DNA of 64,000 bases. Origin: Procambarus clarkii. Taxonomy: Eukaryota; Arthropoda; Malacostraca; Decapoda; Cambaridae. The notes beneath the pieces are model-generated. The model was not told where the DNA came from. It saw nothing but the letters and a program-made list of their open reading frames with translations, and did not search any database. Shown here one piece after another: positions 10,850 through 21,714 of this stretch. The stretch covers positions 12,624,715-12,688,714 of the forward strand of contig NC_091217.1 of the NCBI RefSeq assembly GCF_040958095.1, given 5' to 3'. The position numbers and the translations under genes were made by a program. The stretch's first letter is position 1. Each line of letters starts with the position of its first letter.

Positions 10850-11540
10850 TTTCTTGACTTAAGATCCCTTCTCTGACACCCAGGCCTCTCACACAGTCAC
10901 ATCTGGCAAATTTCAATATGTCCAGCAGGTATCTGGTAACTATTATCATTCCTAAAGTTTAGAACTCTGCATATGTCAGGCATTGAATTTCATCTGCCAA
11001 CTTTTAATTTTAAGAGTCTAAATTCTAAGTTATCTAGCAATTGAATTTTCTGAATTTACTTCCCCATCCTGTTTTTGTATAATCAACAGATTTCCTACAA
11101 TTGTTCATCAATCCCGTTAATATCTCTTACATACAGTTTACAGGAAACAACAGAGGTCCGAGGACAGAGCCCTGGGACACTGCACTTGCAATGGTTTCCT
11201 AACTCGGATTTGACTATTTTATTAACCTCTGCTTCCTTTTAAATAACTCATTCCCTACTCTAATTTAAGATGATAACTCTCCCCCTCCCACATGCCATGC
11301 ACTTTTACCTTTCTAATCGCTTATGATACATAATATTATCAAAGGTATTGCAAAGTCAAGATATATAATGTTGCAATCTTTTCCCACTATCAATTGCTTA
11401 AAATACTGAAAATCAATACTAGTAAATTCGTTGAATACAAGTGACCCAGAGTAAAGTCATGTTGTTTATCCTGTATTTATGTTAGTATGTGATGGGTACA
11501 GTATTTGAATGGGTGATGCAATTATCCATTCACCATTTTT
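10850..11540 (-). mobile_element. CR1-like LINE RT relic
   Basis: Frameshifted RT core on the minus strand: QHDFTLGHLYSTNLL near 11440 (the QHGFR region), NIIYLDFA near 11355 (palm motif A), SAVSQGSVLGPLLFPVNC near 11150-11200 (the GVPQGSVLGPLLF motif), and WQMKFNA near 10990 (the KWQMKFN motif), then RGLGV near 10870. The order is right and the domain is decayed, with stops throughout. Confidence 0.75.
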
Positions 11541-11559
11541 CCAGGGTAGACATTATACC

Positions 11560-11790
11560 AATTAGTCTAAACCTTAGACCAAAGGGTCCAAGGATCAATT
11601 CCCATTGTAGGACAGACGTTTGAGCTCTGTTTCCTGTCACATGATGCCTCTATTCATCTAGCAGTAAGTGGGTACCTGGGAGTAAAGCAGCTGTTGTGGG
11701 TTATATCTTTGGGACAGTCTATAGTTAGCTTAGGGGAGACCTCAATAAGCCTAAAAAGGTATCCTGTCTCTGCCTATGGCAAACTAAATT
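11560..11790 (+). mobile_element. tRNA-derived SINE, family A (decayed)
   Basis: Contains GGATCAATTCCCATTG (B-box remnant), CTAGCAGTAAGTGGGTACC and GGGAGTAAAGCAGCTG, then a tail with AGCCTAAAAAGGTATCCTG. It is a diverged copy of the element at 4020-4300. Confidence 0.7.
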
Positions 11791-12467
11791 AACGTTCTCT
11801 ACCGAGACAAGGTCTTCCCTTGTGTTATCTGCAAAGGGGTGGCATCCAAATTACCTGAAGTATAAATGTTTATTTGTCTATAATTTTATACAAATCATGT
11901 GCACTCTTTCCCTTTTTTCTACATTGAAAAATAAATATGGAAATGTTCATAAACATTTGTACTATATTCAATGCCATTAAAATATTATTACACTTTTTTC
12001 ATCTATATTCTAGCACATTAATATGTGAACATTTTGATACCAAATTTCTAGTTATATCCCCCCAAAATAACAGAAAAAAAATACAGTATAAACATTTCAG
12101 GCATCACTCGGCAGGGCCCCAAAAGGCCCAGTACATTTATGGTCGGGTGTGTGGCAAAAAACTGGAACACAAAGTGTTAAGAGACAAGAACGTATGACCG
12201 GAAAGCAAATAGACTGCCAATTCATTTTCTGACACTAATATGTACCAGAATCCAGCAAAAACTGACCTGCCAGCCAATCCAAGATTCCAAGAACTCGAGT
12301 GTGTAAGAGAAAGGAGAAAATGAAGATATTTTTCATCATCTCACTTCTGGAGAAAAAGAAGATACAGTATGTAGTTAAAGCATTATTGATGCACCAATTA
12401 TTTGTAAAGTGGTTATGAATACTATTAAAGCAGTTCTAAAAATGGAAATAGCTTTAGGCAATCTACT
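11791..12467. other. Intronic sequence, no gene seen
   Basis: An 86-codon open frame at 11937-12197 (+) has no recognisable domain and A/T-skewed composition. No repeats recognised. Confidence 0.4.
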
Positions 12468-12488
12468 TGCAGGTGCATTACTTATTTT

Positions 12489-13119
12489 ATACACAGTAAT
12501 CACACTAACATGACTGCATCAATGAGAAAATCCGTAGGAGCCGTGATGAGGGTTCGAACCTATGAGGCTGGTGTTTCCAGGCAAACGCTCTAGCGACTAG
12601 ACCACAACATGATATAAAGATTGCAACCTGGAGTTCTACTGAACACACAAGGATTTCCTGAAGCTTCTATTGAAGCCAGAACAGGATTTTCACACAATCC
12701 CCCCATACACTCTCGCTCTATCATCTTGGACTTGTTCTACCTTTGATGCTCCTGTTTCAATACACAGTAATCACACTAACATGACTGCATCAATGAGAAA
12801 ATCTGTAGGAGACGTGATGAGGGTTCATACCTATGCGGTGGGTGTTCCCACACACACGCGCTTCTAGCGATTACACCCTTACATGGTATAAGGGCAGAAG
12901 CACATCATTCCTAGATGACAGAGCCAGAGTGCATGGGGAGATTGTGTGAAAATCCTTTTCCGGTTTCAGTAGAAGCCTCAGGAAATCCGTGTGTTCAGTA
13001 GAACTCCAGTTTGCAATCCTTATACCACGTCGTGGTTTAGTCGCTATGAGCGTGTGCCTGGAAAAACCCGCCTCAGGTTCAAACCCTCATCACAGCTCCT
13101 ACGGATTTTCTCATTAGTG
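12489..13119. mobile_element. tRNA-headed foldback element, copy 1
   Basis: A 631-bp insertion flanked by an imperfect target-site duplication: TGCAGGTGCATTACTTATTT on the left (12468-12488, one more T follows) and TGCAGGTACTTATTTT on the right (13120-13135). It holds three tRNA-like heads: two on the minus strand (around 12540-12605 and 12800-12885) and one on the plus strand (13020-13100), so the two ends are inverted copies of each other. The linker between the first two heads has a TTTCACACAATCCCCCCAT word. The same -/-/+ order is found at 37464-37883. Confidence 0.75.
12536..12606 (-). promoter_or_regulatory. tRNA-like head with pol III A and B boxes
   Basis: The minus strand reads TGGTCTAGTCGCTAGAGCG (A box) and, about 35 bp later, GGTTCGAACCC (B box), a perfect match to the GGTTCGANNCC consensus. 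It could support RNA polymerase III transcription of the foldback element. It is not a clean tRNA gene: the acceptor stem is not convincing. Confidence 0.6.
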
Positions 13120-13139
13120 TGCAGGTACTTATTTTCTCG

Positions 13140-13949
13140 TACATTTTTTCTTCTTGTTATCGACGCGTTAATAATTAAATCGTGACACTTCATGTATGGT
13201 AGTTAATGAAGTGCCAGATATATATATTTGTTCAGGAAAATAACCATTTATATTGCAATACTTATGTACAGTATTCTGTAGTCCTTGTTTTAATCTAGAC
13301 AGTAGTGTGTCTAGTACAGTACAGCACATTGTTTTCTTACATTTATGGGTGCCTTTGCCAGTCTGCCACTGTTATCACACTTCAGCTGCTTTACATTTAA
13401 AGTGTACTTTAGAATTATTTTGCATATCTTATAAGTTCTTGGGTGTTGCATTTTTGCACTTAAGACTGATGAGTAGCCTCTTTTGCTGTGTACATTCAAT
13501 TACGGTAATTAACTATTCATCCCATATCTTTGAATGTTTTTATGCAGCACTGTACAGTATATATATATTTTTTTTTTTTGAGATGGTTGGTGCTGTGTTC
13601 ATAGAAGAGGGTTTTGATGTCTTCTGGAATACCATTTTGTATATTCAGTATTAACTTTGCTGTATTGTAATTAACATGGGGCTTTCCCATGGGGAAGGGA
13701 AGATTTTAATGTTTTACTTCAGTATTATAATTTCATGTATAAGACAACTTTTCTATTATGGATGAATTTATGTACTCAAGTGTGCCCCTTGGAAGACTTG
13801 ATACCAGTATCAGTCTGTACTTTTCAGTCTTTTACTAAAGTAATGTCCATTCTGATTTTGGAATTACTGTACTATATCTGCAAAGGATGAAAAGGCTCTG
13901 AATTGTCTTTTTCTATATGCCTAGTATGAGGATAAGAAAGAACTGGTTG
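13140..13949. other. Intronic sequence, no gene seen
   Basis: T-rich, with (TA)n/poly-T at 13558-13580. The 133-codon plus frame at 13253-13654 is rich in Phe/Leu/Tyr and lacks any conserved motif; I take it as chance. Confidence 0.4.
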
Positions 13950-14310
13950 AAGAACAGTGCTTTGCAGTACAGAACATTTTACTGTTCTCAGATTATGCTA
14001 AATTCAGTTTCCCATTACTTTAACATGTCAAAAACTTAATAATGCCCCATTTTCCCTTGTTATTCCATTGGTTTTAATTCTATGGGTTAACATTTCATGG
14101 TTAGATTTATCAAATGCCTTTGAAAGGATTATGCATACACCATTTGCAGTCTGGTTTATGTTGAAGGATAGGCATAATGTTAACAATCTTCCAGTCATTT
14201 GGCAAATCACAAAAAGTACTACAGTTGATATACTGTATGTCACTGATATACCATTATCAGACAGGAAAATTGAGATTAGCTACCAATATCCATCAAGTTA
14301 GTGATCAAAT
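13950..14310 (-). mobile_element. LINE RT fragment
   Basis: Minus-strand frame near 14030-14160 reads LSKAFDKSNHEMLTHRIKTN, matching the DFSKAFDKVDH palm motif of CR1/Jockey-type reverse transcriptases with one insertion. Flanking sequence is too decayed to extend. Confidence 0.65.
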
Positions 14311-14329
14311 GAGATCACAGACTTACTGA

Positions 14330-14440
14330 GGACTCTACAGAGCAACTGCTAATCTTCCCCAGTATGCAACCCACAACAGTTGCCTAATTCTCAGGTCCCT
14401 ATTTACTACTAGGTGAAAGAATCATCAGGTGAAAGAAAAC
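14330..14440 (-). mobile_element. tRNA-derived SINE, family A fragment
   Basis: CAACAGTTGCCTAATTCTCA followed by GGTCCCTATTTACTACTAGG and TGAAAGAA is the antisense of the SINE A middle (CTAGCAGTAAATAGG...GGGAGTTAG). Head and tail are missing. Confidence 0.6.
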
Positions 14441-14639
14441 TTACCCAAAAGTCTTCATACTGAATTGCTTCCACAGCAGCAGTCTGTTCTGATTACACAC
14501 CCATCACTGTGATAACAATATAATTCAGTCCATCACACACACACTGCGGATGATATCATAAGTACAGGACTCTAATGATGGGCTTCAACTGAAATTCAAA
14601 GGGCGTGGTCCCATTTAAGGGATTCACTTGGCCGCCTCA

Positions 14640-14875
14640 TACACCAGAGGGAGAGAGAGAGAGGAAGGGCTGATATCAAGACAAAGAAATGAGAGAAGGA
14701 ATTGATGGACAAATGGAGAGGAGGAAGAGGAAGGAGGATGGGGAAGGAGGATGGGGAAGGAGGAAGATGAAGAAAAAATGAAGGAAGAATAGGGAAGAAG
14801 GAAAGAAGGGAGGAGGAGGAAGAACATGGAGGAGGAAATAGGGATGAAAGTAGTAATGAAAGAGGAGAAGGCTGT
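14640..14875 (+). repeat. Polypurine tract (GA/GGA-rich)
   Basis: About 230 bp almost free of pyrimidines on the plus strand, starting with a GAGAGAGAGAG run and continuing with GGAAGGAGGATGGGGAAGG-type words repeated at 14730-14765. Overlapping minus-strand Ser/Pro/Leu-rich frames are by-products. Such tracts can form triplex DNA. Confidence 0.8.
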
Positions 14876-14879
14876 GACA

Positions 14880-15689
14880 ATGATGATTAATAATAAAGGA
14901 TTACTAGAAAAATATTTGGGTTAACTTTAACAAGTGAGAACTCACTAAGTGGATAAGTACAACTTGAGCCTACCAAGTCAAAACATCTTTTGACAATTGT
15001 GTTATCTGCTGTGACTATGTATTAAAGAAAAATATAAATAAATAAATTAATATTTACTAAATATTATTAAAAAGGAATATGAACTAATTTAAAAATTAAC
15101 AAAAGTGCATACAAGTTTTTATATTTAAAGCTATAACACAATACTAAAATATCACATCATGGGGAGGGAGGTGTTAAAGTATTTAGTACAGTATACAAGA
15201 ATTAAAAGACTTCCTTATACTACTACGCCATAAAACAACCGACAAATTCGAATAAGCAAGAGTGAGAGAAAAGGGTGTGGTCACTTCCCCTTTGCAATGA
15301 CCATTACAAGGTGCAGGGATGGACCGTGATAAACTGGGGAGGGAAATTAGAACAGTAAAGGAGAAATAGGAAAGGAGAGAAGACAGGAGGAGAGGAGCAA
15401 CAGAGCAAAGGATGACAGAAAATGTTATTGGAGAAATAAGGCTCTTGTTATCGGATTATTAATTTTGTTTGCAAGCAGTGTGGGTGCAAAAGCCATATTA
15501 CACCAGGACTGTATTTGTCAACCTTTCACAATGTCTATGTATATGACCTTGGAATTCAAGAGCCTTTCCACAATCAGCCACCATTTGCACCTTAATCCAA
15601 GCACTAGCATATTGTACTTGTAATGCTTGTTATTTTGTAAGTATGTACTGTATTCATGTTAACATTTAATATAAATAATAAATGTTTTT
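14880..15689. other. Intronic sequence, no gene seen
   Basis: AT-rich up to 15200, then a purine-rich patch at 15335-15430. No conserved frame. Confidence 0.4.
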
Positions 15690-15905
15690 TACGAACCTAC
15701 TCATAACAGACTTGGACAAGAGCTTGACTCCCAAGTTGGGAAAGACATTTGGTGCAGTTTTCATTCACCCGATGCCTTGATTCATCAAGAAGTAAATAAG
15801 TACTAAAAATCTAGGAGACTGTTGTGGGTTCAATATTGGAGAAAGTCAGTGCTTGGCTTCAGGGAAATTTGAATACATAGGCATCCTGTCCCCAACAATT
15901 GGAAC
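15690..15905 (+). mobile_element. tRNA-derived SINE, family A (decayed)
   Basis: Recognised by TTTTCATTCACCCGATGCC, CAAGAAGTAAATAAGTAC, CTGTTGTGGGTT and the tail GGCATCCTGTCCCCAAC, all aligned in order with the copy at 11560-11790. Confidence 0.6.
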
Positions 15906-16389
15906 TACAGGTGGTGCATTTTTTTTATTATTCACCTTATAATTTTGTTCAAAACTGACTTGATACAGCTTCTTTTATTGGAATTCAAGGGGTTTGAGCA
16001 ATACTAAAGTTTGCAAAAGTAAATGTGGCAATTGCTATTGCACTGTGCAAGGACAGGAGGGGGGTTGAGGGCAGATGGAAGAACAAAATTATGAGTTATT
16101 AACAATTATTATTAAATTTAACAATAAATTATAAGTAGCATTCAGTATAAAATGTATTTTTAAGTAAATATTTTTGGGTGTGTGGAACAGATTAATTCAA
16201 TTTACATTATTTCTTATGGAAAAAATTTTCAGTGTATGAACTGTCTCTTGGAATGAATTAAATTTGTAAACCAAAGGTCCACTATACCTCTTAGGAAGAA
16301 AACAAAGGGGTTACAGTGAGAGCCGACACACCAGAGTGGAGAGAGAGCTTATGAGTGGAAAACACAAAGAATTGGTTCTAGGGCCTATC

Positions 16390-16645
16390 CTGTTTCTAAT
16401 ACTGTGTCTTGACTTCTAGGACGAACGTGTGTCTTGCTTTCTGACTGTCCCTCGCGGTCACTTGGCCCTCGATAGAATTCTTGGTGACTGATACCTTTCA
16501 TATCGTTCACCTTGTGCATTTCTGTTCTCATATTGGCATCCTTGGTGATATTTTTAGCGCCCTATGATTATTCCGCACATTTGATGATGCTAAATAGCCT
16601 TCCCGGCTTGGTGCCTTCTTTTGATAATTACTTACTTCTAATACT
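16390..16645 (+). mobile_element. LINE 3' fragment (RNase H-type tail)
   Basis: The plus-strand sequence GACGAACGTGTGTCTTGC through TCTTGGTGACTGATACCTT and CATCCTTGGTGATATTTTT aligns with the minus-strand element at 31180-31400 (DERVSC...DRILGES...GILGDI). The 3' trailer (AGCGCCCTATGATTATTCCG to TAGCCTTCCCGGCTTGG) is shared too. Confidence 0.7.
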
Positions 16646-17575
16646 GTGTCAATGACTTGGCAGGAAATTGACTCCTTCATACAGTATCAATGTTTGCAGA
16701 TGATGTAAAACTAGTGAGAAGAGTCAGGACATGCATAGATTGTTATGGATTGCAAATGGATTTGGACACACTCTAGAAGTGGTCTGGAAAATGACTAGTG
16801 CCAGAATTTAACTGTCAAATGTAAAGTTATGTGGATTAGAACAGTAGTGCACAGACCAGTTCAGGAATACAGAATGAAAGGAAAACAGATTCTTTGCTTA
16901 GAAAAGGAGAAAGACCTGCGAGTGGACATAACCCCATATCTGATGCCAAAAGCCAACATTAGCAGAACAATATCACCTGCATATGGCATACTGGCTAACA
17001 TCTCTGAATCCTGAAGAAACTTGGACCTGGGGGCTTTCCAGGCCCTATATACACTGTACTGTGAAGGCGAGACCTCCCTCTTGAATATACATCCTCGGTA
17101 TGGATCTCTTAAATGAAAAAGGACATGTTGAAACTAGAAAAACTCTAAAGATATGCAAACTGGACTTTTCTAAACTAAATGGCATGTGCAATGAGGAAAG
17201 ACAGAACAGGTCCTACCCACACTGGAGGAAAGGAGAGAACGGGGACATGATAACATACAAGATCCTAAGGGGAATTGACAAAGCAGCATTGTTTAAAGCT
17301 AGGAACAGCAAAACAAGGGGACATGGATGGAAACTACACACACAAATGAGTCAGACACATCAGAAAGAACTTGTTCAGTGTTCGAGCTGTTAATAAGTGG
17401 AACAGATTAGATGTACAAGTCGTTGAAGCTACTTAAATACAAGGTTTTAAATTTAAATATGATGAAAAGCATTAGAAAGGAGTCATTTAATTAATCTAAG
17501 AACACTTGAAAGACACGGCTAAAAGCCTAGCTTGACCCTGAAAGCACATTTAGGCAAGTACATATACAGTACACA
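16646..17575 (+). mobile_element. LINE RT C-terminal relic
   Basis: Plus-strand frames give VDITPYLMPKANISRTISPA (16920-16985), later GDMITYKILRGIDKAALF and RGHGWKLHTQMSQTHQKEL (17240-17370). These match the element at 43565-44245 segment by segment. The tail AAAAAGCCTAGC...AGCACATTTAGGCAAGTAC (17518-17560) is the same LINE 3' end as at 44200-44245. Several frameshifts are present. Confidence 0.8.
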
Positions 17576-17629
17576 TTTTTTAGGATTATGTCCTCCAAGG
17601 TCAAACTACTGACCATCCTCAAGATGTAA

Positions 17630-17880
17630 CTCCACAACAGTTTCCTAATTCTCAGGTATAATAATAATAATTCATTGTCAGGGGACAGGCAGCCCAAGTG
17701 TATTTATGTACAATATGTTAGGCTTATATCAAGCTGCCCCACCCCCCCCAGGATGCAACGCCACAACAAGCTGACTAGCTCCTGGGTACATACTTACTAC
17801 TAGTTCAGTGATAGGAAAAGTGTCCAACCAATTCTGTCCCGCCTAAGAATTGAACCTAGGATCCATGACAAAGTTGAGAA
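17630..17880 (-). mobile_element. tRNA-derived SINE, family A, antisense
   Basis: CAACAAGCTGACTAGCTCCT, GGGTACATACTTACTACTAG and CTAAGAATTGAACCTAGGAT are antisense SINE A landmarks (GAGTTAGTCAGC, CTAGCAGTAAATAGGTACC, and the B box). It is preceded by (AAT)n at 17660-17675. Confidence 0.65.
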
Positions 17881-18523
17881 TGGAGCAAACTGTATTGTAT
17901 AGATTTCATTCCAGAAAAAAAAATCAAAATATGCAAATTTTCTTTTGACCAAAAATTATTTTGCAATCAAGAGCTTAGGTATACTGCACACATCACTACC
18001 TTGAATTTTTCATATAAACTCTCACACTGCTCAATAGTGTTGTTGCTGATATTTCTAAATTCTTTGAGAACTTCAATCAAAAGCAAGAGAAAATACTAAT
18101 ACTGCATCTTATATTACTAACAGTGATACAAGAGTCACCACTGTCACCAACAATAATACCCATTTTATGAACTTGAGATAATTCAGAGATGAGTGATCAC
18201 TTAAAACTGCCTCTCTTGATTAATGTTTATATATTTTTCTGAAAATCAATATACATTGTGTATTCCAAGGGTTTCAATAACAATAAATGATATAACAAAA
18301 GAGATATAATGTGTAGATTTGATACTCAATCCTATAATGAGCAGGTCTAAGAGTTGTCATTTTTTTTGGGTCCCTCCCCCCCCCCCAAAACAAAATTAAG
18401 CTGTACAAATGCAGTGTTACTTCTCAGAGTAGCAATTAATACTGTATTCATACAACACTCCCACACACCATCACTAATATATTCAATACAAATAAAAACA
18501 AATACATCCATTATGGTATTATC
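17881..18523. other. Intronic sequence, no gene seen
   Basis: AT-rich, with a poly-C run at 18375-18387 beside CAAAACAAAA. The short frame at 18354-18584 runs into the minisatellite and is not a gene. Confidence 0.4.
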
Positions 18524-21106
18524 GTGGCCATTAGTGCCAGGTAGAAGAGTGGCCCCTAGTACCAGGAAGAAGAGTGGCCCCTAGTGCCAGGAGGAAGAGT
18601 GGCCCCTAGTGCCAGGAGGAAGAGTGGCCCCTAGTGCCAGGAAAAAGAGTGGCCCCTAGTGCCAGGTAGAAGAGTGGCCCCTAGTACCAGGTAGAAGAGT
18701 GGCTCCTAGTACCAGGAAGAAGAGTGGCCCCTAGTGCCAGGAAGAAGAGTGGCCCCTAGTGCCAGGAGGAAGAGTGGCCCCTAGTGCCAGGAGGAAGAGT
18801 GGCCCCTAGTGCCAGGAGGAAGAGTGGCCCCTAGTGCCAGGAGGAAGAGTGGCCCCTAGTGCCAGGAGGAAGAGTGGCCCCTAGTGCCAGGTAGAAGAGT
18901 GGCCCCTAGTGCCAGGTAGAAGAGTGGCCCCCTAGTGCCAGGTAGAAGAGTGGCCCCCTAGTGCCAGGTAGAAGAGTGGCCCCCTAGTGCCAGGTAGAAG
19001 AGTGGCCCCCTAGTGCCAGGTAGAAGAGTGGCCCCCTAGTGCCAGGTAGAAGAGTGGCCCCCTAGTGCCAGGTAGAAGAGTGGCCCCCTAGTGCCAGGTA
19101 GAAGAGTGGCCCCCTAGTGCCAGGTAGAAGAGTGGCCCCCTAGTGCCAGGTAGAAGAGTGGCCCCCTAGTGCCAGGTAGAAAAGTGACCCCCTAGTGCCA
19201 GGTAGAAGAGTGGCCCCCTAGTGCCAGGTAGAAGAGTGGCCCCCTAGTGCCAGGTAGAAGAGTGGCCCCCTAGTGCCAGGTAGAAGAGTGGCCCCCTAGT
19301 GCCAGGTAGAAGAGTGGCCCCCTAGTGCCAGGTAGAAGAGTGGCCCCCTAGTGCCAGGTAGAAGAGTGGCCCCCTAGTGCCAGGTAGAAGAGTGGCCCCC
19401 TAGTGCCAGGTAGAAGAGTGGCCCCCTAGTGCCAGGTAGAAGAGTGGCCCCCTAGTGCCAGGTAGAAGAGTGGCCCCCCTAGTGCCAGGTAGAAGAGTGG
19501 CCCCCCTAGTGCCAGGTAAAAGAGTGGCCCCCTAGTGCCAGGTAGAAGAGTGGCCCCCTAGTGCCAGGTAGAAGAGTGGCCCCCTAGTGCCAGGTAGAAG
19601 AGTGGCCCCCTAGTGCCAGGTAGAAGAGTGGCCCCCTAGTGCCAGGTAGAAGAGTGGCCCCCTAGTGCCAGGTAGAAGAGTGGCCCCCTAGTGCCAGGTA
19701 GAAGAGTGGCCCCCTAGTGCCAGGTAGAAGAGTGGCCCCCTAGTGCCAGGTAGATGAGTGGCCCCCTAGTGCCAGGTAGAAGAGTGGCCCCCTAGTGCCA
19801 GGTAGAAGAGTGGCCCCTAGTGCCAGGTAGAAGAGTGGCCCCTAGTGCCAGGTAGAAGAGTGGCCCCTAGTGCCAGGTAGAAGAGTGGCCCCTAGTGCCA
19901 GGTAGAAGAGTGGCCCCTAGTGCCAGGTAGAAGAGTGGCCCCCTAGTGCCAGGTAGAAGAGTGGCCCCTAGTGCCAGGTAGAAGAGTGGCCCCTAGTGCC
20001 AGGTAGAAGAGTGGCCCCTAGTGCCAGGTAGAAGAGTGGCCAATAGTGCCAGGTAGAAGAGTGGCCCCTAGTGCCAGATACAAGAGTGGCCCCTAGTGCC
20101 AGGTAAGAAGAGTGGCCCCTAGTGCCAGGTAGAAGAGTGGCCCCTAGTGCCAGGAGGAAGTGGCCCCTAGTGCCAGGTAGAAGAGTGGCCCCCCCTAGTG
20201 CCAGGTAGAAGAGTGGCCCCCCCTAGTGCCAGGTAGAGTGGTCCCCCCTAGTGCCAGGTAGAAGAGTGGCCCCCCTAGTTTCAGGTAGAAGAGTGGCCCC
20301 CCCCTAGTGCCAGGTAGAAGAGTGGCCCCCCCTAGTGCCAGGTAGAAGAGTGGCCCCCCTAGTGCCAGGTAGAAGAGTGGCCCCCCTAGTTCCAGGTAGA
20401 AAAGTGGTCCCCCCTAGTGTCAGGTAGAAGAGTGGCCCCTAGTGCCAGGTAGAAGAGTGGCCCCCTAGTGCCAGGTAGAAGAGTGGCCCCTAGTGTAAGG
20501 TAGAAGAGTGGCCCCCTAGTGCCAGGTAGAAGAGTGGCCCCTAGTGTCAGGTAGAAGAGTGGCCCCCCCTAGTGCCAGGTAGAAGAGTGGCCCCTAGTGC
20601 CAGCTAGAAGAGTGGCCCCCTAGTGCCAGGTAGAAGAGTGGCCCCTAGTGCCAGGTAGAAGAGTGGCCCCCTATTGCCAGGTAGAAGATTGGCCCCTATT
20701 GCCAGGTAGAAGATTGGCCCCTAGTGCCAGGTAGAAGATTGGCCCCTAGTGTCAGGTAGAAGAGTGGGCCCCCTAGTGCCAGGTAGAAGAGTGGGGCCCC
20801 CCTAGTGCCAGGTAGAAGAGTGGCCCCTAATGCCAGGTAGAAGAGTGGCCCCTAGTGCCAGGTAGAAGAGTGGCCCCTAGTGCCAGGTAGAAGAGTGGCC
20901 CCCTAGTGCCAGGTAGAAGAGTGGCCCCCTAGTGCCAGGTAGAAGAGTGGCCCCCAAGTGCCAGGTAGAAGAGTGGCTCCCAAGTGCCAGGTAGAAGAGT
21001 GGCCCCCAAGTGCCAGGTAGAAGAGTGGCCCCCTAGTGCCAGGTAGAAGAGTGGCCCCCTAGTGCCAGGTAGAAGAGTGGCCCCTAATGCCAAGTAGAAG
21101 AGTGGC
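18524..21106 (+). repeat. 25/26-bp minisatellite, about 100 units
   Basis: Tandem array of the unit AGTGCCAGGTAGAAGAGTGG plus CCCCT or CCCCCT (25 or 26 bp), about 2.58 kb in total. Variants are zoned. The first ~360 bp mix AGGAGGAAG, AGGAAGAAG and AGGTAGAAG forms. About 18920-19800 is nearly uniform 26-bp. About 19800-20170 is mostly 25-bp. About 20170-20430 has 6-7 C units. The last part mixes all and degrades (CAAGTGCC, CTATTGCC). The unit length is not a multiple of 3. It begins about 440 bp downstream of vinculin exon 1, inside intron 1. Confidence 0.95.
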
Positions 21107-21265
21107 TTCCTCACCCCAGCAGAGTCAACAGGAGAAGCCTCTACAAGAGAGACAGGCTTCCTCACCCCAGGTAAAAGCCAGGTTGCCAGGTTCCCTTGGC
21201 GACAGGAGAAGCCTCTATAAGACACACAGGCTTCCTGACCCCAGCAGGGCCAACAGGTGCCGTGG
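21106..21265 (+). repeat. Short degenerate tandem repeat beside minisatellite
   Basis: GGCTTCCTCACCCCAG...ACAGGAGAAGCCTCTA recurs two to three times (GGCTTCCTCACCCCAG near 21104 and 21155, GGCTTCCTGACCCCAG near 21229). The array directly adjoins the minisatellite and shares its last unit. Confidence 0.7.
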
Positions 21266-21549
21266 TGCTGGAGACAATTTCCCAGACACCTTCACACCAC
21301 CAATCTCATACAGCACATCCAATACAGTACACCTGACGAAGGTTCAAGTACACAATGTTAACCTCTATAAATGACAATGAAAGTCATGTCAATGTCAACC
21401 CCCGTTAAAAATAGTTATAAGACGACTGAAGAGGATGGTTGTCTTGACTATTACTAACTGTTAAGTGTAAAGAAATAGTGTGGAGGAGTGGCAGTGATCA
21501 GCTGGCCGGCCGCTCCCCCACACCTCACAAGGGCTCACACACGTCTTAC

Positions 21550-21606
21550 CTGCTGGGCCACGGGCTCCAGGATCCCCTCGATGGTCTTGGTGTGAAACAC
21601 AGGCAT
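21550..21606 (-). CDS. Vcl: Vinculin, first coding exon
   Basis: Encodes the 19 residues MPVFHTKTIEGILEPVAQQ followed directly by a strong splice donor (CAG|GTAAGA; GT at 21549-21548). This is the diagnostic start of vinculin, the actin-binding adaptor at focal adhesions and cadherin junctions, and begins helix 1 of its head domain. The ATG context is CCAACATGC. The exon ends at a codon boundary (phase 0). No downstream vinculin exon was seen on the minus strand between 21549 and the left edge, so intron 1 is at least 21.5 kb. An alpha-catenin was considered, but the residue match is to vinculin. Confidence 0.92.
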
Positions 21607-21701
21607 GTTGGTGGTCTGTGTCTAGCCCGTGTTGACAAATAACCATCTACTCCTCCAGAGAGCTCGACACACCCTCACTCACTGACTCCACACACCGGAC
21701 T
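21607..21701 (-). promoter_or_regulatory. Vinculin 5' UTR and initiator-type promoter
   Basis: An arthropod-type initiator TTCAGTCC lies 95 bp before the ATG, which places +1 at 21701 if used. At +28 to +33 the sequence is GGGTGT, a 5-of-6 match to the downstream promoter element RGWYVT. A second TCAGT lies about 17 bp further in. No TATA box is evident. The start site is predicted, not observed. Confidence 0.4.
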
Positions 21702-21714
21702 GAAATAATCATCG

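Noticed and set aside
13253..13654. 133-codon plus-strand frame
   Set aside because: Phe/Tyr/Leu-rich reading of T-rich DNA with no motif or splice signals.
14596..14880. Ser/Pro/Leu-rich minus-strand frames
   Set aside because: They are the reverse reading of a polypurine tract, where stops are rare by composition.
18524..21106. CRISPR-like array
   Set aside because: The units are head-to-tail 25/26-bp repeats with no unique spacers, in a spliced eukaryotic gene. It is a minisatellite.
1..21549. Further vinculin exons
   Set aside because: I looked for the next vinculin head-domain exons on the minus strand by motif and found none, so intron 1 is taken to extend past the left edge.
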